Source: Bacteroidales bacterium (lineage in GTDB: Bacteria > Bacteroidota > Bacteroidia > Bacteroidales > UBA10428). From it: a DNA stretch of 64,000 nucleotides. The notes under the pieces are model-generated. The model was not told the DNA's origin and made no database searches. It saw only the letters and a list, made by a program, of their open reading frames with translations. The stretch's first letter is position 1. Every line of letters begins with the position of its first letter. This document shows positions 16,479 to 26,048 of the stretch, one piece after another. A program made the translations under genes and the position numbers. The stretch lies in contig DATGXG010000013.1 in the NCBI GenBank assembly GCA_035299085.1, forward strand, positions 124,001-188,000, read 5' to 3'.

Positions 16479-17984
16479 ATGATAAAAATCCTGATGAGAT
16501 TCACGGCAACAATTATTATCTGGCTGATGGTTTCAACTGCTTTGCAGCTGCAGGCACAAATTGTTGCCCAGCCTGAAGCGCCGGTATTGTATTCAGTGAG
16601 CATAGATCCTGAAACGGGATTCATAATACTTAGATGGATTCCACCCGGAAAAGGCCCCGTAATTGATTATTACAAAGTTGAAGAAATACGTGAAAATGGA
16701 GCCTCCACAGTTTTAATGACAAGAATATATGACACAATGGCTGTACTCACATATGATCTTCCGTTATTTCAATCTGTGGGATTATTAATTGTCGGTGCAC
16801 AGGATGATGGAGGCGACGGATATGACGGAGACTGGAGCAACATTGACAGTACCATTTTTTTAAAAACCACCTATGATACCTGTCAATCCATGATATCGCT
16901 GGCCTGGAACGATTACAATAGCTGGAGAGGCTCTATCGCACAATATAACATATACAGGTATATGTCTCCCGGAATGTACGAGCTGATCAGTACAATCCCT
17001 GGAGGAACAAATACCCTTGAGCTTCGCAATCTTTTGCCAAATGTTACGTATGATCTGTTTGTTGAAGCAGTGAACAACGACGGAAGAACATCCACTTCAA
17101 ACCGAAGAGTTGTAGAAACGCGTATGCCTGATATGCCGGTTGCTGTAAATGCGGATTATGCCACGATCAGTCCCGGTAATTCAATCCAATTATCCTTCTC
17201 GGTTCAGGGACCAACAGGCATGACAAATTACGATTTGTTGCGCAGCAGCACTTTCGACGGAAATTATTCAAAGATAGGCACGATCAATACAGCAGATGCT
17301 CAGTTCGGGTACACGGATGATGTTCGGTTTACTTCCAATGTACAATACTATAAAATTCAGATCATCAATGATTGTGGCGTGGCTGCCATTGAATCAAACC
17401 GGGCGAATAATATCATACTCAAAGGATCATTCATCAATATGCTCTCATCGCTGGAATGGAATGAGTATCGCGACTGGAGTGGCGGAGTTGAAGCCTACAG
17501 GGTTACCCGGACAATAGGACGCACTAACCCGGACACAGTTATAGTATATACCGGTGGCAATACATTTCTGAGTGATGATGTTGGTAGTCTGATAAATTAC
17601 ACAGATCCGGCTGAAGGACTGATTTGTTATAGTGTGGAAGCCACCGAAAATATGAATTCGCTGGGAATAAAGGGACACAGTATATCGAACAAGGTATGTT
17701 TTTCAGTCACACCAGAAATCAGAATGCCTAACGCGTTTATTCCGAATGACCAGGAACAGTTAAACCAGGAGTTCGCACCTGTATTTTCATTTTTACCGGA
17801 ACATTATGAAATGACCATTTATAACAGGTTAGGATTGAAAATATGGGAAGGAACGGGACCCTGGGATGGACGGGCAAACGGAAATTACGTACCTGAAGGG
17901 GTTTACCTTTATTATCTGAAGGTTTTCAGTTACACATCCGAAATCACTGAGTTGAACGGGAAAGTAACGGTTCTGTACCGCTAA
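16479..17984 (+). CDS. Secreted fibronectin-III-like protein with T9SS type B (CHU_C) sorting domain
   Basis: A 501-residue exported protein: signal peptide (about 1-26, ending LQAQ), three or more beta-rich FN3-like repeats (WNDYNSWRGSIAQYNIYRY and, later, WNEYRDWSGGVEAYRVTR are matching repeat starts), and a C-terminal gliding-motility-associated domain (about 408-501). That domain begins MPNAFIPNDQEQLNQEFAP and continues NRLGLKIWEG, WDGRANGNYVPEGVYLYYL and GKVTVLYR. Type B domains direct export through the type IX system. This implies that the cell has T9SS, whose genes are not in the window. A structural or adhesive surface role is likely. No enzyme motif is seen. Confidence 0.85.
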   Translation: MIKILMRFTATIIIWLMVSTALQLQAQIVAQPEAPVLYSVSIDPETGFIILRWIPPGKGPVIDYYKVEEIRENGASTVLMTRIYDTMAVLTYDLPLFQSVGLLIVGAQDDGGDGYDGDWSNIDSTIFLKTTYDTCQSMISLAWNDYNSWRGSIAQYNIYRYMSPGMYELISTIPGGTNTLELRNLLPNVTYDLFVEAVNNDGRTSTSNRRVVETRMPDMPVAVNADYATISPGNSIQLSFSVQGPTGMTNYDLLRSSTFDGNYSKIGTINTADAQFGYTDDVRFTSNVQYYKIQIINDCGVAAIESNRANNIILKGSFINMLSSLEWNEYRDWSGGVEAYRVTRTIGRTNPDTVIVYTGGNTFLSDDVGSLINYTDPAEGLICYSVEATENMNSLGIKGHSISNKVCFSVTPEIRMPNAFIPNDQEQLNQEFAPVFSFLPEHYEMTIYNRLGLKIWEGTGPWDGRANGNYVPEGVYLYYLKVFSYTSEITELNGKVTVLYR

Positions 17985-18026
17985 TCAGGCATAATCACAA
18001 CATTACAAAAAGCTTGATTTTTTTGC

Positions 18027-18034
18027 TAATTTTG
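18027..18034 (+). promoter_or_regulatory. Bacteroidetes -7 box upstream of spoT/rel
   Basis: TAATTTTG matches the phylum consensus TAnnTTTG and lies 20 bp before the ATG at 18054. No clear TTTG -33 element is found at the expected distance. Confidence 0.4.
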
Positions 18035-18053
18035 TGATCCTACAACTGTGTAC

Positions 18054-20285
18054 ATGAGTTCCACTTTATCATCAGAAGAAATTCAGATTAAAAGGGAGTT
18101 TAACGAACTGCTTGAAAGCTGTGTCCGCTGCAATAAACGCAGTGATAAGGCACTTATCCGCAAAGCTTTTAAAATGGCATACACGGCACACAACGGAGCT
18201 CAGCGTGTATCTGGCGAACCCTATATATTGCATCCCATAGCCGTTGCCAAAATTGTTACCCAGGAAATGGGACTGGGTGTAAAATCGATTGTAGCTGCAT
18301 TGTTGCATGACGTTGTTGAGGACACAGAGTATTCTCTTGAAGAAATCGAAGATCATTTCGGATCAAAAATTGCTTCCATAGTTGAAGGGTTAACTAAAAT
18401 TTCCGGAGTTTTCGATAAGAATTCAACCCTTCAGGCAGAAAATTTCAGGAAGCTCCTTCTTACGCTTTCGGAGGATGTGCGGGTGATTCTCATTAAGCTT
18501 GCCGACAGGTTGCATAATATGCGGACACTCGGCTCGCTGCCGGTTGCCAAGCAAATGAAAATATCGGCAGAAACTCTTTACCTGTATGCTCCCCTTGCCC
18601 ACAGGATGGGATTCTATTCAATTAAAAATGAACTTGAGGATCTTAGCCTGAAATACAGGTATCCGAAAATATTCCAGGAACTTTCGGAAAAAATCAGAAA
18701 CCAGGAAAAAAGCCACCAGGTATTTATTGAAGAATTTGCCCGGCCTATTAAGGAACAGCTTGAAAAAAACGGAATATCGTATGAAATAAGCGGCCGTTAT
18801 AAGTCGATTTATTCCATATGGCATAAAATGCAAAGCAAGAACATCCCTTTTGAAGAGGTTTATGACCTGATGGCCATTCGTATTGTTTTTGACCCTCTTC
18901 ACAATATTCCTGAAAAGACTCAGTGCTGGAATATCTATTCCATGATCACCGATATTTACATGCCAAAACCTGAGCGCATCAGGGATTGGGTAAGCACACC
19001 AAAGGCAAACGGTTATGAAGCGCTCCATGCCACCGTTATGGGTCCGAAAGGAAACTGGATGGAAGTTCAAATCCGGTCAAGGCGTATGGATGATATTGCT
19101 GAACGCGGGTTTGCCGCTCACTGGAAATATAAAACCGAAAACTCCCAGGAAAGTGAACTTGACAAATGGCTGAAGCGGATCAGAGATATGCTGGCCAACC
19201 CGAATTCAGATGCGCTTGAATTTCTTGATGATTTTAAGCTGAATTTGTTTGCTTCAGAGATTTTTATTTTCACTCCCAAAGGAGATACCCGCACATTGCC
19301 CGTTAACAGTACTGTTTTGGACTTCGCATATGAAATTCACAGTGAGATAGGTCATAAAGCAATCGGAGCCAAGGTGAATCACAGGCTCGTGCCCCTATCC
19401 TATATTCTTAAAAGCGGCGACCAGGTTGAAATCATCACTTCCGATACTTACAGACCCAGGCTCGAATGGCTTGATCATGTAATTACGCTGAAAGCAAAGG
19501 CCGCCATTAAGGATGCACTGAAATCTGAAAATAAAGGAAGGATTGAAAAGGGTAAAAGAATCCTTGAAGATAAGTTAATGGAAGTGAAGCTCAGGCCCAA
19601 TGCACGAATACTTCAGAAAATGCTGCTGGCCTATGAAATTACAAGCAAGGATGAGCTTTACAGTAAAATAGGAACCGGAATTATTCAGCTTGATGACCTG
19701 GAACAGGTATTAAAGCAGAATACAAAAAATAAGTGGGTTAATTACTGGAGCCTCCAATTAGGCAAATCAGAGAACAAGCTTCCTAAAAAAGTGCAGGCCC
19801 ATCCGCATCACAGGCAGAAACCGGTTTTACTCAGGGAAAATATCTACAGTGCAACAGCTGATTATTCGGTTGCAAAATGCTGTAATCCCATTCCGGGTGA
19901 TAATGTGATAGGTTTTAAAAATGATGTGGATGACAACAATATCACCATTCACCAGGCCAAGTGTTCCACAGCAATAAAACTTCTTTCAAGCCACGGTGAT
20001 TTACTGGTTCCGGTTAAATGGACAACCCATAAACTGTTGTCCTTTCTCGTTAAAATTGCAATGAACGGCATTGACCGCTTCGGTATTTATAATGACATTA
20101 CAACCGTAATCAGCAAGGAACTGAATGTAAATATCCGTACGATCAATCTTTCAAGTCATGACGGCGTATGGGACGGAACTATCGACATTTACGTTCATGA
20201 CGCCAAAGACCTTAACAACCTGTTGATGAGTCTGAACAAAATCAAAGGCGTAAATGCTGTAAAACGGGTTGAGGCACTTACCTGA
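18054..20285 (+). CDS. Bifunctional (p)ppGpp synthetase/hydrolase
   Basis: Stringent-response enzyme of 743 residues that makes and degrades (p)ppGpp. The hydrolase HD pair is H85-D86 (LLHDVVEDTEYSLEEI). The synthetase region includes GRYKSIYSIWHKM (about 246-258) and RIRDWVSTPKANGYEALHATV-type sequence. The RxRD form there resembles the RxKD motif of bifunctional Rel enzymes rather than the acidic ExDD of RelA. A TGS domain follows (about 385-445, FIFTPKGDTRTLP) and an ACT domain closes the protein (about 672-743). A GTG at 18048 is in frame just upstream; the ATG at 18054 is preferred. Full length, with no missing catalytic residues. Confidence 0.93.
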   Translation: MSSTLSSEEIQIKREFNELLESCVRCNKRSDKALIRKAFKMAYTAHNGAQRVSGEPYILHPIAVAKIVTQEMGLGVKSIVAALLHDVVEDTEYSLEEIEDHFGSKIASIVEGLTKISGVFDKNSTLQAENFRKLLLTLSEDVRVILIKLADRLHNMRTLGSLPVAKQMKISAETLYLYAPLAHRMGFYSIKNELEDLSLKYRYPKIFQELSEKIRNQEKSHQVFIEEFARPIKEQLEKNGISYEISGRYKSIYSIWHKMQSKNIPFEEVYDLMAIRIVFDPLHNIPEKTQCWNIYSMITDIYMPKPERIRDWVSTPKANGYEALHATVMGPKGNWMEVQIRSRRMDDIAERGFAAHWKYKTENSQESELDKWLKRIRDMLANPNSDALEFLDDFKLNLFASEIFIFTPKGDTRTLPVNSTVLDFAYEIHSEIGHKAIGAKVNHRLVPLSYILKSGDQVEIITSDTYRPRLEWLDHVITLKAKAAIKDALKSENKGRIEKGKRILEDKLMEVKLRPNARILQKMLLAYEITSKDELYSKIGTGIIQLDDLEQVLKQNTKNKWVNYWSLQLGKSENKLPKKVQAHPHHRQKPVLLRENIYSATADYSVAKCCNPIPGDNVIGFKNDVDDNNITIHQAKCSTAIKLLSSHGDLLVPVKWTTHKLLSFLVKIAMNGIDRFGIYNDITTVISKELNVNIRTINLSSHDGVWDGTIDIYVHDAKDLNNLLMSLNKIKGVNAVKRVEALT

Positions 20286-20365
20286 TCAATTTAAAATAAT
20301 TCTAAATAATAAGATGCCTGATTGATATTTTAATTAATTTAGCTTCTTAAAATATCATTGGGAAT

Positions 20366-20833
20366 ATGGTTTCCACAGAAACAAAAGAGACTGTTAAAAA
20401 GATCTTCATTAATTATCTTGAAAAAAAAGGTCACCGGAAGACTCCGGAACGTTATGCTATCCTTGATGAAATTTATTCGAGGGAAGGACATTTTGATATT
20501 GAGACCCTGTATTTGTTTATGAAGAACAAGAACTACCGGGTAAGTCGTGCCACACTATACAATACGATTGAATTGCTGCTCGACTGTAACCTTGTAATCA
20601 AGCACCAGTTCGGAAAGAATATTGCACAGTTTGAAAAGGCTTACCAGTGCATGCAACATGATCATCTGATCGACATGGATAACGGAAAAGTGATTGAATT
20701 CTGTGATCCCAGGATGCAGGAGATCATTAACACTGCCTGTGAACTGAACGGATTTATACCATCGCATCATTCACTGTATATTTACGGAAGAAAAAAAGAC
20801 GTTTCCGAGAAACGGAGTAAAAATTCAGATTAA
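20366..20833 (+). CDS. Fur-family transcriptional regulator lacking the usual CxxC
   Basis: A 155-residue Fur/PerR-like repressor. The winged helix covers about 10-83 ([30 protein letters not shown]). Likely regulatory metal ligands remain: H42, E46, H98, H100, E111 and H134/H135. Where Fur proteins normally have a CxxC structural zinc site (LICxxCGKVIEF), this protein reads [12 protein letters not shown], so both cysteines (positions 103 and 106) are Asp and Asn. C95, C113 and C125 are elsewhere. It may therefore fold without structural zinc, as some known Fur proteins do. It lies 81 bp after spoT and 47 bp before purA, and could be in one transcript with either. Confidence 0.85.
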   Translation: MVSTETKETVKKIFINYLEKKGHRKTPERYAILDEIYSREGHFDIETLYLFMKNKNYRVSRATLYNTIELLLDCNLVIKHQFGKNIAQFEKAYQCMQHDHLIDMDNGKVIEFCDPRMQEIINTACELNGFIPSHHSLYIYGRKKDVSEKRSKNSD

Positions 20834-20879
20834 AAAAAATCACTACCTTCGGAATCGTTTTTTAATTCCCTTTGACAGC

Positions 20880-22142
20880 ATGAAAGCAGACGTTTTATTA
20901 GGCCTTCAGTGGGGCGACGAAGGCAAAGGAAAGATTGTGGATGTACTTACTCCTAAGTACGATGTTATAACCCGTTTCCAGGGTGGCCCTAACGCAGGGC
21001 ATACTCTTGAATTCAACCAGATCAAACACGTTCTGCACACGATACCATCTGGTATTTTTCATGAAAACCAGGTTAATATAATTGGAAATGGTGTGGTGAT
21101 GGATCCTGTCATTTTTAAGAAGGAAACGGATGCCATTTATAAACTGGGTGTGAACCTGGTTCCGAAACTGCTTATTTCAAAGAAAGCCCACCTGATCCTG
21201 CCTTCACACCGCATATTGGATGCCGCTTCAGAAGCAGCAAAAGGATTGACGAAAATCGGCAGCACGCTTAAGGGAATCGGTCCTACCTATATGGATAAAA
21301 CAGGAAGGAACGGACTCCGTGTAGGTGATATTCTGAGTGATGATTTCCGGAAAAAATATAATGCACTGAAGCAGAAACACATTGATTTGCTCAGGCTGTA
21401 TAATTATACATACAACATTGAAGAACAGGAGGATGCCTGGTTTGAAGGAATTGAGGAAATCCGTAAATACAGGATCATAAATTCCGAATATGAGATCAAC
21501 CACCTGCTGGCATCAGGCAAGAAGGTGCTTGCAGAAGGTGCACAGGGAACCATGCTCGATATTGATTTCGGATCATACCCGTTTGTCACTTCATCCAATA
21601 CAATAAGTGCAGGTGCCTGCACAGGACTTGGTATTGCCCCCAACCGCATTGGTGATGTTTTCGGAGTATTCAAAGCGTATTGCACACGCGTTGGCAGCGG
21701 TCCTTTCCCTACCGAATTAAATGACGAAACAGGAAATCTCATACGTGAGAAAGGGCATGAATATGGCGCAACTACAGGCAGGCCGCGCCGTTGTGGTTGG
21801 CTTGATCTCGTAGCTCTTAAATACTCCATAATGATCAATGGCGTAACCGAGCTTTATATGACTAAGGCCGATGTTCTTTCCGGCTTTGATGTGATAAAGG
21901 TATGCACGGGTTATAAATGCAAAGGACATATCACCGAGAAACTGCCGGACGATCTTTATGATGTTGATTCAGCAGAATATGTTGAATTCAAAGGCTGGAG
22001 CCAGGATTTATCACAGGTTGAGAATGACAGGGACATTCCGGAAAACCTTCAGGATTACATTAAGTTTATTGAAAAAGAAACCGGTGTTCCGGTAACCATT
22101 ATTTCACTGGGACCGGACAGGAAACAGATTATATTCAGGTAG
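20880..22142 (+). CDS. purA: Adenylosuccinate synthetase
   Basis: Converts IMP, aspartate and GTP to adenylosuccinate, the first step from IMP to AMP. The 420-residue protein has the usual length. Key motifs are QWGDEGKGKIVD (about 9-20, GTP loop and catalytic Asp), GGPNAGHTLE (about 36-45, catalytic His), GSTLKGIGPTYMDK, and the GTTTGRPRRCGWLDL-like segment (here EYGATTGRPRRCGWLD). It follows the Fur-family gene by 47 bp and converges with the MFS gene, separated by a palindrome that overlaps almost all of the gap. Confidence 0.95.
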   Translation: MKADVLLGLQWGDEGKGKIVDVLTPKYDVITRFQGGPNAGHTLEFNQIKHVLHTIPSGIFHENQVNIIGNGVVMDPVIFKKETDAIYKLGVNLVPKLLISKKAHLILPSHRILDAASEAAKGLTKIGSTLKGIGPTYMDKTGRNGLRVGDILSDDFRKKYNALKQKHIDLLRLYNYTYNIEEQEDAWFEGIEEIRKYRIINSEYEINHLLASGKKVLAEGAQGTMLDIDFGSYPFVTSSNTISAGACTGLGIAPNRIGDVFGVFKAYCTRVGSGPFPTELNDETGNLIREKGHEYGATTGRPRRCGWLDLVALKYSIMINGVTELYMTKADVLSGFDVIKVCTGYKCKGHITEKLPDDLYDVDSAEYVEFKGWSQDLSQVENDRDIPENLQDYIKFIEKETGVPVTIISLGPDRKQIIFR

Positions 22143-22148
22143 ACGAAC

Positions 22149-22178
22149 ACCTGACATCGTCCGAAGGACCTGTCAGGT
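22149..22178. repeat. Dispersed CCTGACA/TGTCAGG hairpin, possible bidirectional terminator
   Basis: Nested perfect arms acctgaca (22149-22156) with tgtcaggt (22171-22178), and gtcc (22159-22162) with ggac (22166-22169), surround a gaa loop. It sits between the stop codons of convergent purA and the MFS gene. Nearly the same sequence occurs twice, in inverted orientation, at 54204-54303, and a degenerate copy lies inside sucB at 50921-50950. Confidence 0.7.
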
Positions 22179-22182
22179 TGGA

Positions 22183-23520
22183 TTATTTCTTCACCGGCAA
22201 TTCCAACCCGTATCCCGAAGTCTTGTCGTCTTTCTTCAACATGAAGGCAAAGAACAGGGCTATAAATCCAAGGCTTGAGAAAAGGATCATAGCATACGTA
22301 TAGTTGAGCGGGCCCGTATTTCCCTTATTCGTGACATCAAGCACATAACCGGCCAGGATAGGAATAGCAAACAACCCCAGATTTTGTGTACTGAACATAA
22401 TTCCATAGGCAGTTCCAAGCTTCTTTTCCTCGACAATCCGGGCAACACTTGGCCACATGGCAGCGGGAACCAGTGAGAAGGCTATACCCAGCAATGCACA
22501 CAGGAAATAAGGATTTGTGTGAGTGAAGGCAAATGTAAGATGTGCCCCGATAAGGATCAGCGATCCGAGGATCATCAGGCTTGCAGCCCTTCCTTTCTTA
22601 TCAACCAATGCACCAAAGATGGGTGTGAACAGTACGGTTCCCATCGGTAGCCAGAATGTAATATCGCCGCTTGTCCTCTCAGAAACTCCGTATTTATTAA
22701 GGAAGAAATCCGGTGCATATTTAAGGAAAGGGAAAAAGGCAGCGTAAAAAGTAATGCAAAGCAGTGTTATAAATATGAATGACCTGATTTTCAAAATACC
22801 GGTAACATCAGATATTTTAAATTCTTCAGTCGGATCCATTTTCGGATTGGCATCCTTTATTTGTTTGTCGAGCCTGTAGTCATTAAACAGGTATATCAGG
22901 AAAGTCAGGAAGGTAATAGACAACAGCAAAACACCAAACCAAATGGGCATCAGCCAGTCGATTTCTTTAAAACGGGGTCCGAGCTTAATGGCCAACGCTG
23001 TGCCAAAACGGGCAATGCTAAGGTTTACAGCAAAAGCCAGGGCTATTTCACGGCCTTTAAACCACTTCACAATAATTTTATTGAATACAACTATGCTGGT
23101 TTCTGCGCCAAGTCCGAAGAACAGCATTCCGAGAGCCATCATCTTAACGGAAGGTGAAACTGAAGTAAGAAAAGATGACATGAGTGCATAACCGGGACCG
23201 CCGTTATTGTAATAATTTGAAGCTCCATACAGTGTAAGCCACGCGCCAATAAGCATAAAAATAGCGAATACGGTTCCTGTAATTCTTATTCCGATACGGT
23301 CAAGGATTATTCCACCCAGTATAGCCATTAGCAGGAATGTGTTCGGAAAGGCATAAAAGCCCTGAACAAGTCCGTAATCAGTTGAACTAAAACCAAGCTT
23401 TTCTGTAAGAAGGTGTTTTATGGGAGTCAGCGCATCATAGAAATAGTAATTGGAAGCCATTAATAAACTCACCAGAAGCAGCATGCTCCAGCGAAACCAT
23501 GTTTTGTCGCGTAAATACAT
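22183..23520 (-). CDS. Major facilitator superfamily transporter
   Basis: A 445-residue inner-membrane carrier with about 12 hydrophobic helices in two halves. The MFS signature between helices 2 and 3 is ILGGIILDRIGIRITG (about 66-81), and the equivalent in the second half is IFGALVDKKGRAAS. The substrate cannot be read from the sequence. It lies 45 bp after the divergent GH9 gene on the same strand, so import of a released oligosaccharide is possible. A TATATTTG box (complement of 23544-23551) in that gap fits the -7 consensus and may give it its own promoter. Confidence 0.82.
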   Translation of the reverse strand: MYLRDKTWFRWSMLLLVSLLMASNYYFYDALTPIKHLLTEKLGFSSTDYGLVQGFYAFPNTFLLMAILGGIILDRIGIRITGTVFAIFMLIGAWLTLYGASNYYNNGGPGYALMSSFLTSVSPSVKMMALGMLFFGLGAETSIVVFNKIIVKWFKGREIALAFAVNLSIARFGTALAIKLGPRFKEIDWLMPIWFGVLLLSITFLTFLIYLFNDYRLDKQIKDANPKMDPTEEFKISDVTGILKIRSFIFITLLCITFYAAFFPFLKYAPDFFLNKYGVSERTSGDITFWLPMGTVLFTPIFGALVDKKGRAASLMILGSLILIGAHLTFAFTHTNPYFLCALLGIAFSLVPAAMWPSVARIVEEKKLGTAYGIMFSTQNLGLFAIPILAGYVLDVTNKGNTGPLNYTYAMILFSSLGFIALFFAFMLKKDDKTSGYGLELPVKK

Positions 23521-23565
23521 TGTATCAAAAATAATTGAGGCATCAAATATAACAGATTTATTGGA

Positions 23566-25881
23566 TTATCTTTTACTCAATCCATACAGATACCCGTATA
23601 AAGCCATCTTTCCGCGCATGGTTTGCTGTGGGGTGAATTCGGAATGAGACCACACATAGCGGGTGTTGAAATAACCTTCTGATTTAGGCCATTTGGCATA
23701 GTCAGGGTAGCATTTTGATGTCAGCCAGCTCGGCATGTGCATCACCATTCCTTTTCCCCAGTCGTTTGTGTTCAGATAGGGTGTGTGACCCGGGTGCATA
23801 CCAGGTGTGCCATCGTCACGACCGGATGTGTAGGCATTCTCAACAGATCTTTTCCCTTCAAAAGCAGTTGTGGCCGTTGTCATCTGGATCATATTCAGGG
23901 GATTTCTTCCAAGGCCCCAGTCAGCTTCAAGATACAATGCCTTTTCAAATTCCTGTTTCTGTTGCATGTTATCGGTGATGGCATGAGCGATCATCGTTCT
24001 GTCCACGTTTTGTTCAGTTTTGAAATGACCTGTGGCTTCATCGGTGGCTCGCCTGGAAGGCCTGATTGATATATAACCTGCTTCGGCTTTTTCCGCTTCT
24101 CGAATAACCGAGCTTTTCATAAAGCCATACAATTTCGGAAAATGGATTTTCTGATCGGTCACCAGGTAAACTGCGGTTGACCATAATTCGTTCATATGTT
24201 TGCCAAGAATCTCCGCTTCATCCGATTTGATCCGCGAGTTGTTGTTCAGATCATTTTCAAACGATCTGTCTCCTGTAACAGTGTAGAGGCATGCATCGGC
24301 CAGCAGGCGAAGCTCCATGCCTGTTATATCGATATCTCCTACATTCTGTGATTTGTCAAGCATTTTATCGGGCAACTTCATGGCATAACTGTAGGCGTTC
24401 AGTGCCGAATCCCTGTATTGCTGCATCAGCCGGTTTAAACCGGCGTTTTTGAAAGCCACTGCCAGCATCGAACTGTTGGCTGCATTGGCCCAAGCGGCCA
24501 TAGCGGTATTTGCAGCCTGGTAAAAACGGTTTTGTTTATCCAGACAGCTTATGCCATGACTGTATCCCTTTCCGTCCCTTAACATGAGCCAGAAGTCCAC
24601 TTCATTGCAGGCTTCATCAAGCAAGTCAGGAATTCCGTTACCGCTTTCCGCAATTCCGAGGTTGTCATCAGAAAGCTTGCCTTTTGTAAGGATGTAAGGT
24701 AACAGCATATCATAAATGATTGAAACATGTCCGAGGTGACGGTCCCAGTCCAGCGCATCGGAATGCCCGCCGTGTACAACCCGGTTCATCTTATCACTTA
24801 CCGTATAGCGTGCCCAGTCTTCTGGTCTGTCCCACACGTCGCCTCTTGAAAATGTTCTCCATTCCGGATGATAAGGGTTCATGGAAGTGATATAAACGCT
24901 TGTATTTTCAGGTGATTTGCCGGGGATGTAAAGCGGCCGCCGGGGAATGGGCCTGATCTTGGGTGTGCTGTCCTGCCCGATCCGCATGTAAAAAAAACCA
25001 AGAGTTGAAATACGGAAAGGTTCAAAATAGACATCGGGATTTATTCTGAACTCCTGGCTGCACCCTACTCCGTCAACCACTATCCTGTAATTCCCCGGTT
25101 CAAAGTTACCTGTAACATCCGCATTCCACACATCAGCTGCCGTTTGATCATAATATCCCTGTTCAATTGCAGCTTTTTTCCAAAAAGTCACATGACCGGC
25201 TTCAAATTTCTTTTTTGTACCTGTATTGTAAAGCCATACTTTGTTGTTTTCATATGCGGAAAAATCACATGAGCCACCATCACCAAGCCATTGATACAAA
25301 TCGCAGGCTTTAATTTCACTGCCCGCTGTATACCCGGCAAGATTCACATGAATTGCTTCGGAGGTCAGGTTGAAAACATCAAATGTAAATGTCTCTGATG
25401 AAAGATGGGTGTTCGTAGCCGGGTTTATATGGAGTGTATAAGTTTTATGATCCTGAAGCGGCCGTGGCAACCGGATATAAATGGTATGTTCCATTGTGAC
25501 TTCGTAGTGAAAATCCGTTTTATTCCATTCAAATTGGGCCAGCCCGTTAGGCTTTGATTTCCGGAAACAGGAAAGAGCATTTAATCCCCCTTCACCATAC
25601 TCATTGTCATCCGATGATGTGATTTTCCAGTTGGCGGAATCACTGCACGCAGCAAGATTTAGCGGCACACCATAAGTGATCAGAATGTTGTTCTGTGGAT
25701 CATTAATAGTTTCAAAGGCGCCTTCACCTTTACCATCATCAACAAATTTAACTTCGCCATCTATAAATTTAACACACAGGAAATCCTTGTTCACAATGCT
25801 CACACTGACCAATTGAGAGGCTTTTACAGAAAAGTGGAAAAAAAAGCAAAGAGCGACGGGTAAAAAAGCTAATTTATTCAT
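23566..25881 (-). CDS. Divergent GH9-like glycoside hydrolase, secreted
   Basis: A 771-residue protein with a signal peptide (about 1-22), an N-terminal beta-rich region (about 23-180), a CelD_N-like Ig domain (about 180-300, IHVNLAGYTAGSEIKACDLY) and an alpha-helical GH9-like domain (about 305-770). GGHSDALDWDRH near 371 corresponds to the GH9 DAxD catalytic motif, and SESGNGIPDLLDEA-like sequence (here AESGNGIPDLLDEACNEVDF) is the usual following helix. YVWSHSEF near the end places E748 where GH9 has its acid Glu. The motif is changed enough (SDALD for DAGD) that substrate may differ from plain cellulose. It probably shares a transcript with the downstream MFS gene. Confidence 0.8.
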   Translation of the reverse strand: MNKLAFLPVALCFFFHFSVKASQLVSVSIVNKDFLCVKFIDGEVKFVDDGKGEGAFETINDPQNNILITYGVPLNLAACSDSANWKITSSDDNEYGEGGLNALSCFRKSKPNGLAQFEWNKTDFHYEVTMEHTIYIRLPRPLQDHKTYTLHINPATNTHLSSETFTFDVFNLTSEAIHVNLAGYTAGSEIKACDLYQWLGDGGSCDFSAYENNKVWLYNTGTKKKFEAGHVTFWKKAAIEQGYYDQTAADVWNADVTGNFEPGNYRIVVDGVGCSQEFRINPDVYFEPFRISTLGFFYMRIGQDSTPKIRPIPRRPLYIPGKSPENTSVYITSMNPYHPEWRTFSRGDVWDRPEDWARYTVSDKMNRVVHGGHSDALDWDRHLGHVSIIYDMLLPYILTKGKLSDDNLGIAESGNGIPDLLDEACNEVDFWLMLRDGKGYSHGISCLDKQNRFYQAANTAMAAWANAANSSMLAVAFKNAGLNRLMQQYRDSALNAYSYAMKLPDKMLDKSQNVGDIDITGMELRLLADACLYTVTGDRSFENDLNNNSRIKSDEAEILGKHMNELWSTAVYLVTDQKIHFPKLYGFMKSSVIREAEKAEAGYISIRPSRRATDEATGHFKTEQNVDRTMIAHAITDNMQQKQEFEKALYLEADWGLGRNPLNMIQMTTATTAFEGKRSVENAYTSGRDDGTPGMHPGHTPYLNTNDWGKGMVMHMPSWLTSKCYPDYAKWPKSEGYFNTRYVWSHSEFTPQQTMRGKMALYGYLYGLSKR

Positions 25882-25963
25882 AGGTTTACAATTATCATTT
25901 ATCAGGAAATCAGTTGAGGGAATGGCAGAAACACGACAGGAAAATACAGCATTTAAGTCGATA

Positions 25964-25998
25964 TTTGTTTACTTTTCTAAAATATATTTACATCTTTG
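25964..25998 (+). promoter_or_regulatory. Possible promoter for the first phosphofructokinase gene
   Basis: TTTG (25964-25967) and CATCTTTG (25991-25998) resemble the Bacteroidetes TTTG and TAnnTTTG boxes, with one mismatch in the second and a slightly long 23-nt spacer. About 50 bp of AT-rich leader precedes the ATG. Confidence 0.35.
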
Positions 25999-26048
25999 CA
26001 AACCTTTTAATGTCTTTTTAAACTTAAATATTTAAGCATTAATATCAT

